Shown here piece after piece: positions 15,191-23,889 of a DNA stretch of 61,998 nt. The DNA is from an uncultured Roseburia sp. (GTDB lineage Bacteria; Bacillota; Clostridia; Lachnospirales; Lachnospiraceae). Numbering within the stretch: the stretch's first letter is position 1; each line of letters starts with the position of its first letter. The notes below the pieces were generated by a model. It saw nothing but the letters and a program-made list of their open reading frames with translations. It made no database searches and was not told the DNA's origin. The position numbers were made by a program, and so were the translations under genes. The stretch covers positions 1-61,998 of the forward strand of contig CANOCV010000014.1 of assembly GCA_947564465.1 (NCBI GenBank), given 5' to 3'.

Positions 15191-16726
15191 TTGTACAGTG
15201 TTGTATCGACGGCAATTGTGCGTGGAATTGAGAGCCTTGAGGTATCGGTCGAGGCGGATGTAAGCGACGGGATGCCGACGTTTGATATGGTAGGATTTCT
15301 TGGTTCGGAGGTGAAGGAGGCGAGGGAGAGGGTACGCACGGCGCTTAGAAATTTGGGCTATGCGCTGCCGGCAAAGCGTATTACCGTTAATTTATCCCCC
15401 GCAGACATTCGCAAATCGGGCTCATCCTTTGACCTTGCGATTGCGATAGCAATATTGACGGCGCTTGGCGTGGTAAAGCAGGAGAATGTCGGGAAGATGT
15501 TTGTTGCGGGGGAGGTGACGTTAAACGGCGATCTGCTTGCGGTTGAGGGCGCCCTGCCGATGGCGGTAGGGGCGAAGCGAAGCGGAAAAAGCGCGTGTAT
15601 TTTACCGTATCAGAATGCGCAGGAAGCGTCCCTGGCAGGTGGAATCAAAATATACGGAATGAAAAATTTAAAACAGGTCATTCGTCTTTTGAATGGGGAG
15701 AAGGACGTAGCAGAATACAAACAAAATCGGGGAAAGAAAGGGGCGGGGAAGCAGAAGTATGGCGTGGATTTTTCGGAAATCAGAGGGCAGCGCTTTTTAA
15801 AGCGCGCCTGCGAGGTGGCGGTGTCGGGAAGACACAATATTTTAATGATCGGACCGCCGGGGGCCGGCAAAACTATGGCGGCAAAACGTCTTCCCACGAT
15901 TCTGCCGCCGCTTACTGAAAAAGAGCGATTGGAGATTTCTAAAATATACAGTGTCAGCGGTATGCTTCGGGAGAGAGAAGCGCTGATAGAGGAGAGACCG
16001 TTTCGGAGTCCTCATCATACGATAACGCCGCAGGGGCTTTTGGGCGGCGGCAAATATCCCAAGCCCGGAGAGATCAGCTTTGCGCACAATGGCGTGCTTT
16101 TTTTGGACGAGCTGACGGAGTTTGATAAATCCACACTTGAGGTGTTACGCCAGCCTTTAGAAGAAAAGCGGATAGAAATTGTCCGTTTTTTGGGAACATA
16201 TTCTTATCCGGCGGATATCCTGCTGGCGGCGGCAATGAACCCCTGCGCCTGCGGCTATTATCCTGACAGGGACAGGTGCGCCTGCAGTGACAGCGTGATT
16301 CGTCATTATCTGAATAAGGTCAGCCAGCCCCTTTTGGATAGGATGGATATCTGTGTCGAGGCGCCGAGGCTGAATTATGCGGAGCTGACGGGGAAACAAA
16401 AAGAAGGCGAGACGTCTGCGGAAATCCGAAAACGTGTAGTGCGCGTGCAAAAAATTCAAAGGGAACGTTTTCGGGGGACGGATATTTGTTATAACAGCAG
16501 GATTCCGTCATTTGCCGTTAGTCGTTATTGTTCTCTCGGAGAGAAGCAGGAGGCGTATATGCGGCAGATTTATCGAAAATTATCCCTGACTGCGCGTTCC
16601 TATCACAAGATATTAAAAGTGGCGCGGACAATTGCGGATATGGAGGAGAGCAGAGAGATTTTGCTTTCACATCTGATGGAGGCGGTTTGTTACCGAAGCG
16701 TCGATAAAAAAATATGGGAGCATTAG
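15191..16726 (+). CDS. YifB/ComM family Mg-chelatase-like AAA+ ATPase
   Basis: A 511-aa protein with an N-terminal ChlI/Lon-protease-like fold domain (about 1-170, AIVRGIESLEVSVEADVSDG, ITVNLSPADIRKSG), then an AAA+ module with Walker A GPPGAGKT and Walker B VLFLDELTEF, and the RPFRSPHHT and ACSDSVIRHYLNKVSQPLLDRMD segments of the Mg-chelatase family. ComM homologues act in natural transformation as branch-migration helicases; that role is likely but unproven in Firmicutes. The TTG start 15191 has aggaggtg 5 bases upstream. dprA follows after 3 bases, so the pair looks like a DNA-uptake/recombination unit. Confidence 0.9.
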   Translation: MYSVVSTAIVRGIESLEVSVEADVSDGMPTFDMVGFLGSEVKEARERVRTALRNLGYALPAKRITVNLSPADIRKSGSSFDLAIAIAILTALGVVKQENVGKMFVAGEVTLNGDLLAVEGALPMAVGAKRSGKSACILPYQNAQEASLAGGIKIYGMKNLKQVIRLLNGEKDVAEYKQNRGKKGAGKQKYGVDFSEIRGQRFLKRACEVAVSGRHNILMIGPPGAGKTMAAKRLPTILPPLTEKERLEISKIYSVSGMLREREALIEERPFRSPHHTITPQGLLGGGKYPKPGEISFAHNGVLFLDELTEFDKSTLEVLRQPLEEKRIEIVRFLGTYSYPADILLAAAMNPCACGYYPDRDRCACSDSVIRHYLNKVSQPLLDRMDICVEAPRLNYAELTGKQKEGETSAEIRKRVVRVQKIQRERFRGTDICYNSRIPSFAVSRYCSLGEKQEAYMRQIYRKLSLTARSYHKILKVARTIADMEESREILLSHLMEAVCYRSVDKKIWEH

Positions 16727-16729
16727 CAT

Positions 16730-17818
16730 ATGAAATATAAATACTGGTTAGCATGTATGGTGGAGCGGATCGGAATAAGAAATATTTGCCGTCTGGTTGA
16801 AAGGTATCGGGACGCAAGAGAAATCTTTACACGACCGGAGAGAGAGTTTTTTGCGGAAGGAATACTGACGGAGGCCGCAGCGAAAAAATTAGCTTTGGGC
16901 AGGACGGAATGCGACTGGGAGAGAGAACTCGAAAAAATGAGGGAGAAGGGGATTCGTCTGGTGACAATAGAGGATGAGGAATATCCCCGGCGTCTTAAGG
17001 GGCTGCCGGATGCGCCCTACGGGCTGTTCGTGAAAGGAAAACTGCCGTCCGAGGAGAACAGAACGGCGGCAATTATAGGCGCCAGACAGTGTACATCGTA
17101 TGGAAGCGGGATGGCAAAGGGACTGGGAAGAGTGCTTGCGTCCGCCGGCGTGCAGGTGGTGAGCGGAATGGCAAAGGGGATTGACAGCGCAGGACATTGG
17201 GGAGCGCTTGAGGGAGGCGGGAGGACGTATGCGGTTCTCGGCTGCGGCGCAGATATCTGTTATCCGTCGGGAAACATTGCATTGTACCAAAGGCTGGAGG
17301 AAGAAGGCGGCCTTATTTCCGAATATCCGCCGGGCAGTGTGCCTCTGCCGGTACATTTTCCGATGCGAAACCGGATTATCAGCGGTCTGTCGGATATTGT
17401 GATTGTGGCTGAGGCGAAAATAAAAAGCGGTTCCTTAATTACCGCGGATCTGGCTTTGGAGCAGGGACGTGACGTTTATGCGGTTCCCGGTCGAATAGGA
17501 GATGAGCGGAGCTATGGCACGAACCGCTTGATTAAGCAGGGAGCGGGTATGATATTGTCGCAGGAGGATTTTCTAAAAGACCTGCAGATTTTTTGTGAGG
17601 AATCAAAGTTTAAGAAAAAATTTTCAAAAAATTCACTTGAAAAAGGGGAAATGCTGGTGTATAGTGTACTAGATTTGCATTCGAAAAATATAAATGAAAT
17701 TATAGATGAGACAAATTTGTCGGCCGTGGAATGCATGTGTGCGCTTGCAGGTTTGGAAGAAAAAGGGTATATCAGGGAAACATTTCAGAATTATTACGTT
17801 CGCAGATTAGAGTATTGA
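16730..17818 (+). CDS. dprA: DNA-processing protein DprA (Smf)
   Basis: A 362-aa DprA that loads RecA onto incoming single-stranded DNA. The extended Rossmann fold is clear: AAIIGARQCTSYG, VVSGMAKGIDSAGHWGAL, YAVLGCGADICYP, MRNRIISGLSDIVIVAEA, SGSLITADLALEQGRDVYAVPG. An N-terminal helical domain precedes it and a C-terminal DML1-like winged helix (about 300-362) follows. It starts 3 bases after yifB and is followed by topA after 23 bases, the usual Firmicutes dprA-topA order. Confidence 0.95.
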   Translation: MKYKYWLACMVERIGIRNICRLVERYRDAREIFTRPEREFFAEGILTEAAAKKLALGRTECDWERELEKMREKGIRLVTIEDEEYPRRLKGLPDAPYGLFVKGKLPSEENRTAAIIGARQCTSYGSGMAKGLGRVLASAGVQVVSGMAKGIDSAGHWGALEGGGRTYAVLGCGADICYPSGNIALYQRLEEEGGLISEYPPGSVPLPVHFPMRNRIISGLSDIVIVAEAKIKSGSLITADLALEQGRDVYAVPGRIGDERSYGTNRLIKQGAGMILSQEDFLKDLQIFCEESKFKKKFSKNSLEKGEMLVYSVLDLHSKNINEIIDETNLSAVECMCALAGLEEKGYIRETFQNYYVRRLEY

Positions 17819-17841
17819 TAGAAAATAAAGGAGCTGGGGTT

Positions 17842-19926
17842 ATGGCCAAGTATCTTGTTATTGTGGAGTCACCCGCAAAGGTTAAAACAATTAAAAAATT
17901 TTTAGGGAAAAATTATGAGGTAACGGCATCGAACGGTCATGTGCGTGATTTGCCGAAAAGTCAGCTGGGGATTGACGTGGAGCATGACTTTGAGCCAAAA
18001 TATATTACGATTCGCGGAAAGGGAGATATTCTTGCAAAGCTTCGCAAGGAAGTGAAGAAGGCCGAGAAGGTATATCTCGCAACCGACCCTGACCGGGAAG
18101 GCGAGGCAATATCCTGGCATCTTTCAAAATCCTTGAATCTGGAGAATAAAAAGGTGTACCGTATCAGTTTTAATGAGATTACAAAAAATGCGGTGAAGCT
18201 TTCGCTGAAACAAGCCCGGGAGATAGATATGGATCTTGTGGATGCGCAGCAGGCAAGGAGAATGTTAGACCGTATGGTGGGATACCGAATAAGTCCTCTG
18301 CTATGGGCAAAAGTAAAGCGCGGCTTAAGCGCCGGCCGTGTGCAGTCGGTTGCGCTGCGCATTATCTGTGACCGTGAAAATGAGATCAATGCCTTTATTC
18401 CAAAGGAGTATTGGACGTTGGAGGCACAATTTGAGGTAAAAGGAGAAAAAAAGCCCCTCACAGCCAAGTTTTACGGAACAAAAGAGGAAAAAATGGAAAT
18501 TGCATCCAAGGAACAGCTTGATAAGATTGTAGGCGATTTAAAGGGCGCGCAGTATCAGGTGATGGATGTGAAAAAGGGGGAGAGAGTGAAAAAGGCGCCG
18601 CAGCCGTTTATTACAAGTACGCTGCAGCAGGAGGCGTCTAAGGTATTGAATTTTTCAACGCAAAAGACAATGCGTTTGGCTCAGCAGCTCTATGAGGGCA
18701 TTGATATCAAAGGAAGCGGGACAGTCGGACTTATCACTTATTTAAGAACCGACTCCGTCCGCATTTCCGAGGAGGCAGATAAGGCGGCGAGAGAATATAT
18801 TGTGGAGAATTACGGCGGGGAATATGCGGCATCGACAGTATCTGCCGGTAAAAAGAGCGCCAAGATACAGGACGCGCATGAGGCGATCCGCCCTTCCGAC
18901 ATCACAAGAACACCGGCAGCCGTAAAGGAGTCGCTATCGAGAGACCAGTTCCGTCTTTATCAGTTGATCTGGCGGAGGTTTGTGGCAAGCCGCATGAGCA
19001 GTGCAAAGTATGAGACAACCTCGGTAAAAATCGGGGCAAACGGCTATATTTTTACTGTGGCAGCATCCAAAGTAAGCTTTGAAGGCTTTTTGTCTGTTTA
19101 CACAAATGAGGAGGAGGAGAAAACCACCGGCAATGTCCTTTTGAATTCGTTAGAGAAGACCTCGGTACTAAAGCTAAAAAACTTTGATGAAAAGCAGCAT
19201 TTTACCCAGCCGCCGGCGCATTTTACAGAGGCGTCTCTTGTAAAAGCTTTAGAGGAGCTGGGAATCGGGCGGCCAAGCACATATTCGCCGACAATTACAA
19301 CGATTCTTGCAAGGCGCTATATCGTAAAAGAAAATAAAAACCTTTATGTGACCGAGCTTGGCGAAGCGGTAAATTCTATTATGCTGGAAGCGTTTCCGAG
19401 CATTGTGGATGAGCACTTCACCGCAAATTTGGAATCGCTTTTGGATAAAGTGGAGGAAGGGGAGATTCATTGGAAAACAGTGGTAAGCAATTTTTATCCC
19501 GACTTAGACGAGGCGGTGCTTGCCGCCGAAAAGGATCTGGAAAAAGTAAAGATTGCCGATGAGGTGACAGATGTCATCTGTGAGGAATGCGGACGCAATA
19601 TGGTGGTAAAATATGGACCGCATGGGAAATTTCTGGCATGCCCGGGGTTTCCGGAGTGCCGAAATACAAAGCCGTATCTGGAAAAAATCGGAATACCTTG
19701 TCCGAAATGCCAAAAAGAAGTTGTTTTAAGGAAAACCAAAAAAGGAAGAAAGTATTATGGCTGTGAGAATAATCCGGATTGCGATTTTATGTCATGGGCA
19801 AAGCCTTCCGAAAAAAAATGTCCGAAATGCGGCAATTATATGGTAGAAAAAGGGAATAAGCTGACATGTGCCGGCGAAACATGCGGTTATGTGGAGGAAA
19901 AACCGAAAAAAGATGAGGAAAAATGA
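17842..19926 (+). CDS. topA: DNA topoisomerase I
   Basis: A type IA topoisomerase of 694 aa that relaxes negative supercoils. The Toprim N-terminus is KYLVIVESPAKVKTIKKFLG with ATDPDREGEAISWHL; the active-site Tyr is in GLITYLRTDSVRIS; three Cys4 zinc ribbons lie at the C-terminus (CEECG...CPGFPEC, CPKC...CENNPDC, CPKCG...CAGETC). The frame opens upstream at 17731 inside dprA, but aaaggag before ATG 17842 and the conserved MAKYLVIVES start decide the matter. It is probably cotranscribed with dprA. Confidence 0.96.
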   Translation: MAKYLVIVESPAKVKTIKKFLGKNYEVTASNGHVRDLPKSQLGIDVEHDFEPKYITIRGKGDILAKLRKEVKKAEKVYLATDPDREGEAISWHLSKSLNLENKKVYRISFNEITKNAVKLSLKQAREIDMDLVDAQQARRMLDRMVGYRISPLLWAKVKRGLSAGRVQSVALRIICDRENEINAFIPKEYWTLEAQFEVKGEKKPLTAKFYGTKEEKMEIASKEQLDKIVGDLKGAQYQVMDVKKGERVKKAPQPFITSTLQQEASKVLNFSTQKTMRLAQQLYEGIDIKGSGTVGLITYLRTDSVRISEEADKAAREYIVENYGGEYAASTVSAGKKSAKIQDAHEAIRPSDITRTPAAVKESLSRDQFRLYQLIWRRFVASRMSSAKYETTSVKIGANGYIFTVAASKVSFEGFLSVYTNEEEEKTTGNVLLNSLEKTSVLKLKNFDEKQHFTQPPAHFTEASLVKALEELGIGRPSTYSPTITTILARRYIVKENKNLYVTELGEAVNSIMLEAFPSIVDEHFTANLESLLDKVEEGEIHWKTVVSNFYPDLDEAVLAAEKDLEKVKIADEVTDVICEECGRNMVVKYGPHGKFLACPGFPECRNTKPYLEKIGIPCPKCQKEVVLRKTKKGRKYYGCENNPDCDFMSWAKPSEKKCPKCGNYMVEKGNKLTCAGETCGYVEEKPKKDEEK

Positions 19927-19946
19927 AAAAATTAAGAAAAGATTCC

Positions 19947-19975
19947 TTGAATTATCAGAATAAACATGATAAAAT
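19947..19975 (+). promoter_or_regulatory. codY promoter overlapped by a CodY-like box
   Basis: TTGAAT (19947-19952), 17-base spacer, TAAAAT (19970-19975). A sequence matching 11 of 15 positions of the CodY consensus (AATTTTCWGAAAATT) covers 19950-19964, spanning the -35 and spacer. A repressor bound there would block polymerase, so autoregulation is likely but unproven. Confidence 0.55.
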
Positions 19976-20055
19976 AAAGAACAATTAAGTTTTTTGGATG
20001 CGAATATCTGAGTGGGCGAATCAGGGGAAGACTTTTATGACCCGGGAGGAATAGG

Positions 20056-20835
20056 ATGAGCGTACAGTTATTGGATAAGACCAGAAAAATCAATAAGCTT
20101 TTACACAATAATAATTCTACAAAAGTGGTATTTAACGATATCTGTGAAGTTCTGACAGAGATCTTGGATTCGAATATTCTCGTTATCAGCAAGAAAGGCA
20201 AAGTGCTGGGAACAAGCATCTGTGATGGCGTTGCCGAGATACAGGAGCTGATTGTGGACGAAGTCGGAGGCTTCGTGGATGCGATGTTGAATGAGCGTCT
20301 GCTTGGGATACTTTCAACAAAGGAGAACGTGAATCTGGAAACTTTAGGGTTTGCGGATGATATGAAACAGTACAGTGCGATTATCACGCCCATTGATATT
20401 GCAGGGGAACGCCTGGGAACGCTGTTTGTGTACCGTTATGACAGGCAGTATGATATTGATGATATTATACTCTGCGAATACGGGACGACAGTGGTCGGCC
20501 TTGAGATGATGAGGTCTGTGAATGAAGAGAATGCGGAAGAGACAAGGAAGATTCAGATCGTGCGTTCGGCGATCAACACGCTGTCATTCTCGGAGCTTGA
20601 GGCGATCATGCATATTTTTGATGAACTGGATGGGACAGAAGGGATTCTTGTTGCCAGTAAAATAGCCGACAGAGTAGGGATTACGCGTTCGGTGATTGTC
20701 AATGCCTTGCGAAAGTTTGAGAGCGCGGGGGTGATTGAGTCAAGGTCTTCAGGGATGAAGGGGACCTACATAAAGGTGGTTAATGACGTTGTTTTTGAGG
20801 AGCTGAATAAACTCAGGAAGCAGAAGCTTTCTTAA
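20056..20835 (+). CDS. codY: GTP/branched-chain amino acid sensing repressor CodY
   Basis: A global nutritional repressor of 259 aa. The N-terminal GAF domain (about 1-155) binds Ile/Leu/Val; the C-terminal winged helix carries the family-specific recognition segment ASKIADRVGITRSVIVNALRKF followed by ESAGVIESRSSG. The length is standard. cgggagga precedes the ATG. It lies directly upstream of flgB as in B. subtilis, where CodY also represses the fla/che promoter. Its own promoter contains a CodY-like box and a strong terminator follows it. Confidence 0.96.
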   Translation: MSVQLLDKTRKINKLLHNNNSTKVVFNDICEVLTEILDSNILVISKKGKVLGTSICDGVAEIQELIVDEVGGFVDAMLNERLLGILSTKENVNLETLGFADDMKQYSAIITPIDIAGERLGTLFVYRYDRQYDIDDIILCEYGTTVVGLEMMRSVNEENAEETRKIQIVRSAINTLSFSELEAIMHIFDELDGTEGILVASKIADRVGITRSVIVNALRKFESAGVIESRSSGMKGTYIKVVNDVVFEELNKLRKQKLS

Positions 20836-20884
20836 GTAAAGCAACGGGAGTAATACGGAACAAATGGAATTGTTTCTGGAACGT

Positions 20885-20918
20885 AAAGGGATTTGCAGGA
20901 GACTGTAAATCCCTTTTT
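20885..20918 (+). terminator. Terminator between codY and the fla/che operon
   Basis: A 14-base stem, aaagggatttgcag (20885-20898) with ctgtaaatcccttt (20903-20916), around gaga, followed by a T-run. Strong intrinsic terminator separating codY from flgB. Confidence 0.92.
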
Positions 20919-20994
20919 ATGCTCTAAAATGCTAAGATATTGTGTTGTCTTGTGCCAAAAGACGCAATATCATGTAAAAAAATGCAAAAACCAC

Positions 20995-21022
20995 TTGTGT
21001 TTTTTCTAAGATAATTTATAAT
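20995..21022 (+). promoter_or_regulatory. SigA-type promoter of the fla/che operon
   Basis: TTGTGT (20995-21000), 16-base spacer, perfect TATAAT (21017-21022), 40 bases before the flgB ATG. It is the only good promoter seen ahead of the 34-kb gene run. Confidence 0.75.
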
Positions 21023-21062
21023 AAAGTATGATGCGGTAAAGTGTGAAGTGGAAGGAGTAGGT

Positions 21063-21452
21063 ATGATTAGTTCAAATGCATATGATTATATTAACGTGTT
21101 GACAAAAGCTGCTGATGCAAGCTGGAAGCGGAATACTGTGATCTCTAACAATATTGCGAATGTAGATACGCCGAATTTTAAGAGAAGTGATCTGAATTTT
21201 GAAGATTTGCTCAAGCAGGAGCTCGGCCGTTCGAAATATGTTTCGTTGGATGCGAAAATAAGTGACATACATCTGAATCATCTTGATCCCAAAACATATA
21301 TGGATTATTCCAATTATTCTTATCGGCTGGACGGGAATAATGTGGATATAGATAACGAGGAGGCGGAACTTGCTTCTGAACAGCTTCGTTATTTGGGGCT
21401 TTCGGACAGCATTACACAGGAGATTACAAGATATAAGACGGTTATGAAATAG
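21063..21452 (+). CDS. flgB: Flagellar basal-body rod protein FlgB
   Basis: A proximal rod protein of 129 aa, exported by the flagellar type III system. The rod/hook N-terminal signature is NNIANVDTPNFKRSDLNFEDLL. The start is the ATG at 21063, which has gaaggagtaggt directly upstream; the in-frame GTG at 21048 lies before that site and is rejected. First gene of the fla/che operon, followed by flgC and fliE as in Bacillus. Confidence 0.95.
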   Translation: MISSNAYDYINVLTKAADASWKRNTVISNNIANVDTPNFKRSDLNFEDLLKQELGRSKYVSLDAKISDIHLNHLDPKTYMDYSNYSYRLDGNNVDIDNEEAELASEQLRYLGLSDSITQEITRYKTVMK

Positions 21453-21475
21453 CGGTAGAGTGAAGGAGGGTCAAT

Positions 21476-21916
21476 ATGGGATTGTTTCAGGCATTTAATA
21501 TCAGCGCTTCCGCTATGACGGCAGAGCGTTTTCGTACGGATGTAATAGCGGAGAATGTTGCGAATGTCAATACGACGGGGACGGAAGACGGTACGCCGTA
21601 CCGCAGGAAGGTTGTTACGTTTGAGGAGCGGCAGGTTACGCCGTTTAGCAGGGTGCTTGCGGGAACGAAGGAGGCCGCACTGGGGAACGGTGTGAAGGTT
21701 TCGAGGGTTTCGGAGGATTATGAGACGGAGTTTATAATGGAATATGATCCGGCAAATCCTGATGCGGATGAGAATGGATATGTGTCTTATCCGAATGTAA
21801 ATATTGTGACAGAGATGACAAATCTGATTGACGCCAGCCGCGCCTATGAGGCGAATGTGACGGCGTTCGACACAAGCAAGGCGATTGCGCAGGCGGGCTT
21901 ACAGATTGGTAAATAA
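21476..21916 (+). CDS. flgC: Flagellar basal-body rod protein FlgC
   Basis: A 146-aa rod protein. The N-terminal helix IAENVANVNTTGT and the C-terminal MTNLIDASRAYEANVTAFDTSK are the paired coiled-coil ends shared by rod and hook proteins. It assembles with FlgB on the MS ring. gaaggagggtcaat precedes the ATG. Normal length; nothing unusual. Confidence 0.96.
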   Translation: MGLFQAFNISASAMTAERFRTDVIAENVANVNTTGTEDGTPYRRKVVTFEERQVTPFSRVLAGTKEAALGNGVKVSRVSEDYETEFIMEYDPANPDADENGYVSYPNVNIVTEMTNLIDASRAYEANVTAFDTSKAIAQAGLQIGK

Positions 21917-21946
21917 ATGACAGAAGAATGTTGAGAGGAATGGAAA

Positions 21947-22261
21947 ATGGATATATCAGCTTTATTGGGACTTTCATCCCAGGATTATGAAACCGCAGTT
22001 TTACAAAAGGATGATCAGACTAAAAGTACGAGTACAGGTTTCGATACGATTCTTGCTCAGGCAATGAATATGGTAACGGAAACGAATGAATTTCAGAATA
22101 AGGCGGAATCGGCAGAGATACAGTTTGCACTGGGAGAATCTACCAGTACCCATGAACTTCTGGTTGCACAGGAGAAGGCGAATATAGCGCTGACTTATAC
22201 GGTTGCAGTGAGAGATAAAGTGATAGAAGCATATAAAGAAATTATGAACATGCAGATTTAG
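21947..22261 (+). CDS. fliE: Flagellar hook-basal body protein FliE
   Basis: A 104-aa MS-ring/rod junction protein. The C-terminal half carries the family pattern ESTSTHELLVAQEKANIALTY followed by VAVRDKVIEAYKEIMNMQI. It is the first rod protein exported. It sits between flgC and fliF, the standard order, with a typical ribosome binding site (gagaggaatgg). Confidence 0.94.
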   Translation: MDISALLGLSSQDYETAVLQKDDQTKSTSTGFDTILAQAMNMVTETNEFQNKAESAEIQFALGESTSTHELLVAQEKANIALTYTVAVRDKVIEAYKEIMNMQI

Positions 22262-22278
22262 TGGGATGGGTGTAAGAG

Positions 22279-23886
22279 ATGCCGGATAAGGTTAAAGAGA
22301 TTGGAAATAAGATATTGGAGTGGTGGAAAAGATTTTCCACAAAACAAAAGACGCTGATTATCAGTATTACGGCGGTTGTATTGCTGGCGTTGGTTATATT
22401 GGCGGTTATTATGTCGCGGCCGCAGACAATAGAATTGATTACTTGCGAAAACGGAGAACAGGCAGGGCAGGTGAAAGATCTTCTTGACGGCGAGGGAATC
22501 GTATTTACGCTGTCGTCGGACGGATTGACTTTTTCGGTTAAGGCGAAGGACGAGGCTGCGGCGAATATCCTGCTTGGCTCGAATGCAATTCCGGTGACGG
22601 AACCGAAGCTTGACGATGTGTTTTCCGGCGGCTTTTCGCAAACCGAAGCCGATAAAGACAAGAGATATAAGCTATATATGGAGGAGCGTTTTGCGAATTA
22701 TCTTGAGACGCTTGAAAATGTAGAGAGCGCGAAGGTGACTCTTTCCATTCCGAAAGATGACGGGACGATTATTGCTAGGGAGCAGGATACATATGCAACG
22801 GTAATACTTAAGCTGAAGGGCGAGATGTCGGAGGAACAGGCGGCAGGATTGGCACAGTATATGGCGGTCAATGTGGGGAATGATACGCCGGACTCTATTT
22901 TGATTATGGATTCCAGCAGCAATGTGCTGTTCTCGGGGGGCGATTCCAGTACGGCGACGGGTACGGCGAGTTCACAGCTCTCTTATCAGTCGAAAATGGA
23001 GAACAATGTAAAAAAGAAAGTCAAGGATGTTATGCTTGGCACGGATGTATACAGTAACGTTGAGGTCGGACTGAACTTGAAGCTTGATTTCGACGGGGAG
23101 GAAGTGACGGATAAGGAATATTATGTTGCGGACGGAAGAGACGAGGGGTATAAGCTGAACGAGAGCCTTTACGAGTCGTCAACTACCGGCGGAACCTCCG
23201 GCATTCCGGGAACGGATACGAACGATGACACACCGGGGTATGTGATTGAGGACGGGAATGTTACCCAGCAGGATGTTTCTGACCGTACGACGAATTATGG
23301 GCTGAACGAGAAAATCACTAAGAAAACCGGCTCCGTAGGTGACGTTGTTTTTGAAGAATCTTCCGTTACGGTTGTGGCTGCCAACTATGTGACATATGAT
23401 GAGGATACTTTGCGGGCTGACGGTACGCTGGATGATATGACGTTTGACGAGTTTGTTGCGGCGAACAGCCAGCGGGTAAAGACGGATGTTGATCCGGATT
23501 TTTATGATATGGTATCGAAGGCCACCGGAATCGCACAGGAAAATATCAGTATTGTGGCTTATGATGTTCCGTTCTTTGTTTATTCGAGCGGGAGCGGCAG
23601 AACATGGTCGGATTACCTTCAGATTGCACTTGCGGTGTTGATCTTTGCATTGCTTGGCTATGTTGTGTTCCGCAGCACCAGAAAAGAAGAAGAAATACAG
23701 ATGGAGCCGGAGCTTTCGGTTGAGACGTTGCTTGAGACAACGAGAGAGGCGGAAGCGGAGAGCTTGGATGATATCGGTTATAATGAGAAGTCTGAGACCA
23801 GAGTTCTGATAGAAAAATTTGTAGACGAAAATCCAGAGGCGGTTGCAATGCTTTTGCGCAATTGGCTGAATGAGGAGTGGGGCTAA
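22279..23886 (+). CDS. fliF: Flagellar MS-ring protein FliF
   Basis: A 535-aa inner-membrane ring protein. The first membrane segment, about 30-52 (LIISITAVVLLALVILAVIM), is followed by ring-building motifs (LLDGEGIVFTLSSDG, YKLYMEERFANYLETLENVESAKVTLSIP) and a linker rich in Gly, Thr and Asp (about 300-335). A second membrane segment (YLQIALAVLIFALLGYVVF) lies before the cytoplasmic tail that binds FliG (VDENPEAVAMLLRNWLNEEWG). It starts 17 bases after fliE; fliG starts 3 bases after it. Confidence 0.96.
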   Translation: MPDKVKEIGNKILEWWKRFSTKQKTLIISITAVVLLALVILAVIMSRPQTIELITCENGEQAGQVKDLLDGEGIVFTLSSDGLTFSVKAKDEAAANILLGSNAIPVTEPKLDDVFSGGFSQTEADKDKRYKLYMEERFANYLETLENVESAKVTLSIPKDDGTIIAREQDTYATVILKLKGEMSEEQAAGLAQYMAVNVGNDTPDSILIMDSSSNVLFSGGDSSTATGTASSQLSYQSKMENNVKKKVKDVMLGTDVYSNVEVGLNLKLDFDGEEVTDKEYYVADGRDEGYKLNESLYESSTTGGTSGIPGTDTNDDTPGYVIEDGNVTQQDVSDRTTNYGLNEKITKKTGSVGDVVFEESSVTVVAANYVTYDEDTLRADGTLDDMTFDEFVAANSQRVKTDVDPDFYDMVSKATGIAQENISIVAYDVPFFVYSSGSGRTWSDYLQIALAVLIFALLGYVVFRSTRKEEEIQMEPELSVETLLETTREAEAESLDDIGYNEKSETRVLIEKFVDENPEAVAMLLRNWLNEEWG

Positions 23887-23889
23887 AGT

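Noticed and set aside
17731..17841. N-terminal extension of TopA
   Set aside because: The added residues lie within dprA; ATG 17842 has aaaggag and gives the conserved start.
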